Assembly (NCBI GenBank): GCA_036525185.1
Contig: DATDAW010000008.1
Span: 1 to 10,907 of the forward strand
Direction of reading: 5' to 3'
Length of the DNA stretch: 10,907 nucleotides
Origin: DATDAW01 sp036525185
Lineage (GTDB): Bacteria > Verrucomicrobiota > Verrucomicrobiia > Chthoniobacterales > DASVRZ01
A program made the position numbers and the translations under genes. The first letter of the stretch is position 1. Every line of letters begins with the position of its first letter. The notes under the pieces are model-generated. The model was not told where the DNA came from, did not search any database, and saw nothing but the letters and a program-made list of their open reading frames with translations. Positions 7,182-10,907 of the stretch are shown one piece after another.

Positions 7182-8570
7182 ATGGCCTCATACGACCTCA
7201 TTGTTATCGGTGCCGGACCTGCCGGATACGTCGCAGCAATTAAAGCAGCGCAACTCGGCAAAAAGGTTGCCTGTGTCGAGAAAGAGCGCGGCGGCGGCAC
7301 GTGCAACAACTGGGGCTGCATCCCCACCAAGGCGCTTCTCAAAAACGCCGAGCTTTTCCACTCAATTACTCACCGCGCTGAAGAATTCGGTCTCAAAGTC
7401 GAAGGCGTTTCTTATGACTGGGATAAAATCATCAAACGGTCCCGCGTTGTGAGCGACAAAGGGGCTGCCGGCGTTGATTACCTTTTCAAGAAAAACAAAA
7501 TCGACTCCATTCGCGGCGAAGCCTCCGTTGATAAACCAGGCCAGGTCAAAGTGAAGCTCGCCGACGGCAAGGAGGAAACGCTCACTGCCCCGAAGATCCT
7601 CATCGCTACCGGCTGCGTCTCGCGACCATTGCCCGGACTCGATTTCAACGGCACAACCGTCATCGGTTCCAAGGAAGCGCTCGCCCTTCCGTCACAGCCA
7701 AAATCCATCGCGATCATCGGTGCCGGTGCAATTGGCGTGGAATTTGCCTATTTCTTCAACGCTTTCGGCACCGAGGTCACGATCATTGAGATGTTGCCAA
7801 ATTTGCTTCCGATCGAGGACACGGAAGTTTCGCAGACTCTGGAGAAAGCCTTTGCCAAACAAGGCATCACCTCCTTGACGGGTCACAAAACCACCAAGAC
7901 GGAGGTCAGTGACAAGGGCGTTAAAATTACCGTCGAAGACGCCAAAGGCGCATCCAAAGTGGTGGAAGCCGACATCGTGCTCGTCGCGATCGGTATCCAG
8001 CCGCTCCTTCCGGCCGGCTCTCTGAAGTTAGAGTTGGTAAAGGGTTACATTCAGACCAACGATCGTTACGAAACCAGTGTCCCCGGTATTTACGCAGCCG
8101 GTGACATTATCGGACCGCCCTGGCTCGCACACGTGGCCAGTTACGAGGCCGTCCAGGCTGTCGAAGGAATGTTCGTTCCGGGATTCAAGCCGAAAAAAGT
8201 CACCACTTTCCCCGGATGCACCTATTGCCATCCGCAGGTCGCCAGCGTCGGACTTACCGAACGGGCCGCGAAGGAAAAAGGGTTAAAATTCAAAGTTGGC
8301 AAATTCCCGTTCTCAGCCTTGGGCAAGGCTCGCGCGATCAGCGAAAGCGAAGGCTTTGTAAAGCTCGTTATCGGCGAACCGCACGATCAGATTCTCGGCG
8401 CCCACATCATCGGTGCGGAAGCCACCGAGCTCATTGGCGAACTCGGCCTGGCTATCAATTCAGAACTGACCTTGGAAGAGATCGAAGCGACCATCCACGC
8501 GCACCCGACATTGAGCGAAGGCGTTAAAGAAGCCAGCGAAGTTGCCGTAGGACGGGCCATCCACATTTAG
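7182..8570 (+). CDS. lpdA: Dihydrolipoyl dehydrogenase (E3)
   Basis: This 462-residue flavoenzyme re-oxidises dihydrolipoyl groups with NAD+, serving pyruvate, 2-oxoglutarate or branched-chain dehydrogenase complexes or glycine cleavage. Domains in order: FAD binding (VIGAGPAGYVAA, 8-19), the redox disulfide C41/C46 in GGTCNNWGCIPTKALL, NAD binding (IAIIGAGAIGVEFA, about 177-190), a second FAD contact (GIYAAGDIIG), and the dimer interface with the catalytic dyad H441-E446 in HPTLSEGVKEA. All catalytic residues and the full family length are present. Unusual is the asparagine after C41, where most family members have leucine. Alternatives such as mercuric or glutathione reductase are unlikely, since the HPT-x-SE ending and absence of a metal-binding N-terminus favour E3. 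No E1 or E2 genes flank it, so it probably supplies several complexes from its own promoter. No Shine-Dalgarno is visible before the ATG. A terminator candidate follows the stop. Confidence 0.93.
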   Translation: MASYDLIVIGAGPAGYVAAIKAAQLGKKVACVEKERGGGTCNNWGCIPTKALLKNAELFHSITHRAEEFGLKVEGVSYDWDKIIKRSRVVSDKGAAGVDYLFKKNKIDSIRGEASVDKPGQVKVKLADGKEETLTAPKILIATGCVSRPLPGLDFNGTTVIGSKEALALPSQPKSIAIIGAGAIGVEFAYFFNAFGTEVTIIEMLPNLLPIEDTEVSQTLEKAFAKQGITSLTGHKTTKTEVSDKGVKITVEDAKGASKVVEADIVLVAIGIQPLLPAGSLKLELVKGYIQTNDRYETSVPGIYAAGDIIGPPWLAHVASYEAVQAVEGMFVPGFKPKKVTTFPGCTYCHPQVASVGLTERAAKEKGLKFKVGKFPFSALGKARAISESEGFVKLVIGEPHDQILGAHIIGAEATELIGELGLAINSELTLEEIEATIHAHPTLSEGVKEASEVAVGRAIHI

Positions 8571-8594
8571 GAAGCCAGCGGTCAGAAGGCCTGA

Positions 8595-8624
8595 AACGCC
8601 GACTCGCGAAGGCGTTATTTCTTT
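8595..8624 (+). terminator. Probable intrinsic terminator of the dehydrogenase gene
   Basis: AACGCC and GGCGTT form a 6-bp stem with a 10-base loop, directly followed by the T-rich stretch ATTTCTTT. It lies 25 bases after the stop codon, as expected. The stem is short, and a second hairpin starts where the T-stretch ends. Confidence 0.5.
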
Positions 8625-8653
8625 ATAGGTCCTATGAGTACATGGGACCTATA
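8624..8653. promoter_or_regulatory. 30-bp near-perfect palindrome before the GbsR-type gene
   Basis: TATAGGTCC and GGACCTATA are exact inverted arms. Inside them, after one T/G pair that can wobble in RNA, ATG and CAT also pair, giving a 13-bp stem around the tetraloop AGTA. Five T bases follow (8654-8658), so in RNA it resembles an intrinsic terminator on the plus strand; as DNA it resembles a strong dimer operator. It ends 43 bases before the likely start of the regulator gene and contains the alternative ATG at 8634. The two roles cannot be separated from sequence. Confidence 0.55.
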
Positions 8654-8676
8654 TTTTTATCTTGCGGTATCAATAG

Positions 8677-8694
8677 TTTCAGTCTTTCCTGAAA
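8677..8694. promoter_or_regulatory. Putative operator, copy 1 (TTTCAG-N6-CTGAAA)
   Basis: A perfect 6-bp inverted repeat with a 6-base spacer ends two bases before the ATG at 8697. A site matching at 14 of 18 positions in the same register lies before the next gene (9253-9270). Position next to a MarR-like regulator and repetition before its neighbour suggest it is that regulator's binding site. Confidence 0.6.
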
Positions 8695-8696
8695 GT

Positions 8697-9230
8697 ATGA
8701 GCAATGCCCCTGTTGATTCTGTTGCCGAGCTCCGTGTCGCGCGCGAACAGTTCGTTGCCCAATGGGGTGCCATCGGCAATGCCTGGGGCATCAACCGCAC
8801 CATGGCGCAAATCCATGCCTTACTCATCACCGCGCCTGCGTCGATGAGTACGGACGAGATTATGGACGACCTCAAAATCAGCCGCGGCAACGCCAACGGT
8901 AATCTGCGCGAGCTTGTGAGCTGGGGCCTCATCCGGAGCGTCCTGCGCAGGGGCGATCGCAAAGAATACTTCGAGGCGGAGAAAGACGTGTGGAAAATGT
9001 TCTGCGCCATCACGCGTGAACGTCGCCGCCGGGAAGTTGCGCCCGCCATCGACGTCCTTCGCAACGTCGTCGCTCGCTCGGGCAGCATCGATGCGCCCGG
9101 CGCTGGCGCTTTCAACGAGCAGGTCGCAGCCATACTCAGTTTTCTCGAAACCGCCGACAGCGTCATGGACAAAGTGGCCCGTTCCGAACAAAACACCGTC
9201 CTGCCTTGGGCGCTCAAATTCCTTAAGTAG
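8697..9230 (+). CDS. GbsR/MarR-family transcriptional regulator
   Basis: This 177-residue regulator carries a winged helix-turn-helix: the positioning helices around TMAQIHALLITAPASMSTDEIMDDL (35-59), the recognition helix ISRGNANGNLRELVSWGLI (61-79), and the wing RSVLRRGDRKEYFEA (80-94). The N-terminal REQFVAQWGAIGNAWGINRTMAQIHALL is typical of the GbsR branch, named after the repressor of choline-to-glycine-betaine genes in Bacillus. The rest is helical and probably makes the dimer. I prefer ATG 8697, where family homology begins; the frame is open to an ATG at 8634 within the palindrome, but the 21 extra residues are hydrophobic and unlike the family. No choline or betaine gene is near, so the ligand is likely different. 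The epimerase gene follows after 53 bases with its own copy of the palindromic site, suggesting autoregulation plus control of the neighbours. Confidence 0.88.
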   Translation: MSNAPVDSVAELRVAREQFVAQWGAIGNAWGINRTMAQIHALLITAPASMSTDEIMDDLKISRGNANGNLRELVSWGLIRSVLRRGDRKEYFEAEKDVWKMFCAITRERRRREVAPAIDVLRNVVARSGSIDAPGAGAFNEQVAAILSFLETADSVMDKVARSEQNTVLPWALKFLK

Positions 9231-9251
9231 CACGCCTTTTATTTGCCTTAT

Positions 9252-9271
9252 GTTTCAGTTCTTACTGTAAC
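9252..9271. promoter_or_regulatory. Putative operator, copy 2, before the epimerase gene
   Basis: GTTTCAGT and ACTGTAAC are inverted with one mismatch in eight around a 4-base spacer. The core 18 bp aligns with the site at 8677-8694 without gaps and with the same centre. A weak promoter overlaps: TTGCCT (9243-9248), a 17-base spacer, and TGTAAC (9266-9271, 4 of 6 to consensus), so binding here would cover the -10 region. The site ends 12 bases before the epimerase ATG. Confidence 0.6.
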
Positions 9272-9283
9272 TCCCAGAGTTTT

Positions 9284-10297
9284 ATGAGTCGCAAGAAGAT
9301 CGTTATTCCTGGCGGCACCGGGTATCTCGGCCGTTTCCTCACCCGTCATTTCGCCGGCCGCGGCCACGAAGTCGTCGTGCTGACGCGTGAGATCAGAGAA
9401 GGGCGCTCTCTCAACGGCCCGTTGTCAGACGTCGGCGGCTGGAAACCGCCGCTCCTTGTGAAATGGGACGGGGCCACGCCCGGCGGCTGGATGACCGAAT
9501 TGGACAACGCCGATGTCGTCATCAATCTCGCCGGACGCAGCGTGAACTGTCGGTACAACCGTCGCAACAAACAGGCTATCTACGACTCCCGCCTCAAATC
9601 GACAGCGGTACTAGGCAGAGCCATCGCTGCATGCGCGCATCCGCCGAAAGTATGGATCAATAGCAGCACGGCGACTATCTACCGGCATGCGGAAGATCGC
9701 GAGATGGACGAGCTGACGGGAGAAATCGGCAACGACTTTTCCATGGACGTCGCAAAGCGGTGGGAGGCCGCCTTGAACGGAGTACGGACTCCGCGGACGC
9801 GCAAGATTGCACTCCGCAGCGCCATGGTCATGGGCCCGGGAAATGCAGGCGTATTCAAAGCGTTCTACCGACTGGTAAAATGGAAGTTAGGTGGGACACA
9901 AGGCAACGGACGTCAGTTTGTCTCATGGGTCCACTGGCAGGATTTTGTCAGGGCCATTGAATGGATCATCGAAAACGAATCGGTGAACGGCCCAGTGAAT
10001 GTCGCGTCGCCAAATCCTCTAACAAACCGCGAGTTCATGAGAGTCTTGCGTGAGATCGACCACGCAAGGATTGGCCTTCCCGCGCCCGCGTGGCTGCTTG
10101 AGATCGGCGCCGTATTCCTTCGAACTGAGACCGAGTTAGTCCTGAAAAGTCGCCGGGTCGTCCCCGCTCGTTTGTTAGCTACCGGATTTATCTTCGATCA
10201 CCCACACTGGTCCGGTGCCGTTCGGGATCTGCTGAATCAGCCGATGCATCCGTTGCTGGCGCTTGATCCTCGATATTCTTATAGAACACGTCTTTAG
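9284..10297 (+). CDS. TIGR01777/DUF1731 family SDR-type epimerase (YfcH-like)
   Basis: This 337-residue extended short-chain dehydrogenase-like protein belongs to the group around E. coli YfcH. The nucleotide-binding turn GGTGYLGR (10-17) opens the fold. NLAGRSVNCRYN (81-92), SSTATIYRHAEDREMDE (127-143) and IALRSAMVMGPG (175-186) are group hallmarks. The C-terminal DUF1731 domain is clear (about 263-318: GLPAPAWLLEIGAVFLRTETELVLKSRRVVP). The family's reaction is not established; it is annotated as a nucleoside-diphosphate-sugar epimerase by fold only, and the older cell-division-inhibitor label is unreliable. Length is somewhat above the usual 300 because residues 38-58 look like an in-frame insertion from a short palindromic repeat, placed after the second strand of the Rossmann fold. 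The next gene starts 4 bases after the stop, so the two are co-translated. The regulator upstream probably controls both. Confidence 0.9.
   Translation: MSRKKIVIPGGTGYLGRFLTRHFAGRGHEVVVLTREIREGRSLNGPLSDVGGWKPPLLVKWDGATPGGWMTELDNADVVINLAGRSVNCRYNRRNKQAIYDSRLKSTAVLGRAIAACAHPPKVWINSSTATIYRHAEDREMDELTGEIGNDFSMDVAKRWEAALNGVRTPRTRKIALRSAMVMGPGNAGVFKAFYRLVKWKLGGTQGNGRQFVSWVHWQDFVRAIEWIIENESVNGPVNVASPNPLTNREFMRVLREIDHARIGLPAPAWLLEIGAVFLRTETELVLKSRRVVPARLLATGFIFDHPHWSGAVRDLLNQPMHPLLALDPRYSYRTRL
9401..9451 (+). repeat. REP-like palindromic element within the epimerase gene
   Basis: Two short hairpins lie back to back: GGGC/GCCC (9401-9420) and a 6-bp stem CGGCGG/CCGCCG with a 7-base loop (9433-9451). 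The encoded peptide GRSLNGPLSDVGGWKPPLL falls where other TIGR01777 proteins have only a few residues before VKWDG. From memory, the VGGWKPPLL-coding hairpin is scattered through many verrucomicrobial genomes, both between and inside genes. The hairpins and extra length are seen; membership of a repeat family is recalled, and there is no second copy in the window. Confidence 0.55.
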
Positions 10298-10301
10298 CAC
10301 C

Positions 10302-10907
10302 ATGCATCTGAAACTCGGTAAGAATCTGTGCATCGGTCTTGCCGCTGGCTGTCTGGTCGTGGTTCTCTCTTCTTTTGGTGGATACCTGCTTGTCAGGGAG
10401 GACAGAATGCAATTCGGAGCCGTTATGTTTTTGCTTGTTCCCTTCGTTACCGGTTTTGTAGTTAGCGCGGTGACAAGACGGCCCCACCGCATTGCATGCT
10501 GCTGCATCGTCGGGAGCGTAATTACGCTGACAGCGTTACTACTGTTGGGGTGGGAAGGAATCGTTTGCATCGCAATGGCATTGCCGCTGCTAGCCACAGG
10601 CATGACCGTTGGAGCTGTCGTTGGGTATTATGTAATAGGCCGGAGTAGGGACAGGAAGGCCGGTCTTAAAATGACATTACTAATAGTCCTAATCGGCCCA
10701 TTCTTTATCGCTGCCGCCGATCGCGTAGAAAGGCCGTATCGAAGGGTGCAGCAAATCGAAGTGTTTAAGTCCAAAGAGGTGATAGCTGCCACGCCTTCGG
10801 AAACGTGGAAATCTTTCACAAGGATTTCAAGCATGTCCGGCTCCAAGCCTTTTCTCCTACGTGTTGGCCTTCCCATTCCCCAGCAATGCTTTCTGGAAGG
10901 CACGGGA
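10302..10907 (+). CDS. Membrane protein with start of an SRPBCC-like domain (partial)
   Basis: A frame opens at ATG 10302 and stays open to the window edge (202 codons, no stop). Five hydrophobic segments are visible at about 8-31, 36-57, 64-84, 87-113 and 122-139, with basic residues in the loops at 58-63 and 114-119, so this part sits in the cytoplasmic membrane. From about 150 the chain turns polar: VQQIEVFKSKEVIAATPSETWKSFTRI resembles the opening strand and first helix of SRPBCC (START/Bet v 1-like, polyketide-cyclase) domains, which hold hydrophobic ligands in a cavity. The domain is cut by the edge. It starts 4 bases after the epimerase stop, so it is almost certainly co-expressed. SRPBCC domains are known to occur fused to TIGR01777 epimerases in other bacteria, which supports a shared pathway. 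Its reaction is unknown. There is no clear ribosome site, which fits translational coupling. Confidence 0.72.
   Translation, partial: MHLKLGKNLCIGLAAGCLVVVLSSFGGYLLVREDRMQFGAVMFLLVPFVTGFVVSAVTRRPHRIACCCIVGSVITLTALLLLGWEGIVCIAMALPLLATGMTVGAVVGYYVIGRSRDRKAGLKMTLLIVLIGPFFIAAADRVERPYRRVQQIEVFKSKEVIAATPSETWKSFTRISSMSGSKPFLLRVGLPIPQQCFLEGTG

Noticed and set aside
8582..8594. TCAG-N5-CTGA inverted repeat just after the dehydrogenase stop
   Set aside because: Four-base arms are expected by chance, and it does not align with the symmetry of the two proposed operators.
8634..8696. GbsR-type regulator starting at ATG 8634
   Set aside because: The 21 extra residues are hydrophobic and outside family homology, and this start lies within the 30-bp palindrome; kept as an alternative because AGG stands close before it.
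8657..9233. Minus-strand frames of 137 and 186 codons over the regulator gene
   Set aside because: They are complementary shadows; the plus strand encodes a clear winged-helix regulator.
10175..10903. Minus-strand frames at the right edge as genes
   Set aside because: They overlap the end of the epimerase and the continuous plus-strand membrane-protein frame, and show no domain features.

Overview
The window reads as chromosomal DNA of a moderately GC-rich Gram-negative bacterium. A Verrucomicrobiota-type soil or freshwater organism is my best guess. This rests on three things recalled from family knowledge: the GbsR/MarR regulator, the dihydrolipoyl dehydrogenase sequence style, and a small palindromic repeat inside a coding region that encodes the peptide VGGWKPPLL. 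No rRNA, tRNA, CRISPR array or insertion sequence was recognised.

Left edge (1-560): no supported gene up to 173, then a decayed VapB-type antitoxin (174-462) with a one-base frameshift and no toxin partner. Two stem-loops follow (469-542); the outer one is a good intrinsic terminator for the leftward operon.

Leftward efflux block (561-5696, minus strand): in transcription order, a TetR-family repressor, a lipoprotein-type HlyD/AcrA periplasmic adaptor, and an AcrB/MexB-type RND transporter with all proton-relay residues. The genes are tightly spaced and probably form one self-regulated operon. No outer-membrane channel gene lies in the window. Upstream on the same strand is a flavin amine oxidase (5761-7068), 64 bases from the repressor and possibly co-transcribed.

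Divergent rightward gene (7182-8570): a dihydrolipoyl dehydrogenase without neighbouring E1/E2 genes, facing the amine oxidase across about 113 bases that hold several inverted repeats.

Right-hand block (8571-10907, plus strand): after a likely terminator and a 30-bp near-perfect palindrome come a GbsR/MarR-family regulator, a TIGR01777/DUF1731 SDR-type epimerase, and a membrane protein cut by the window edge whose C-terminal part begins like an SRPBCC lipid/hydrophobic-ligand domain. The same 18-bp palindrome (TTTCAGT-N4-nCTGwAA type) stands just before both the regulator and the epimerase. This suggests a small self-regulated regulon, and it is the most promising little-described system here.
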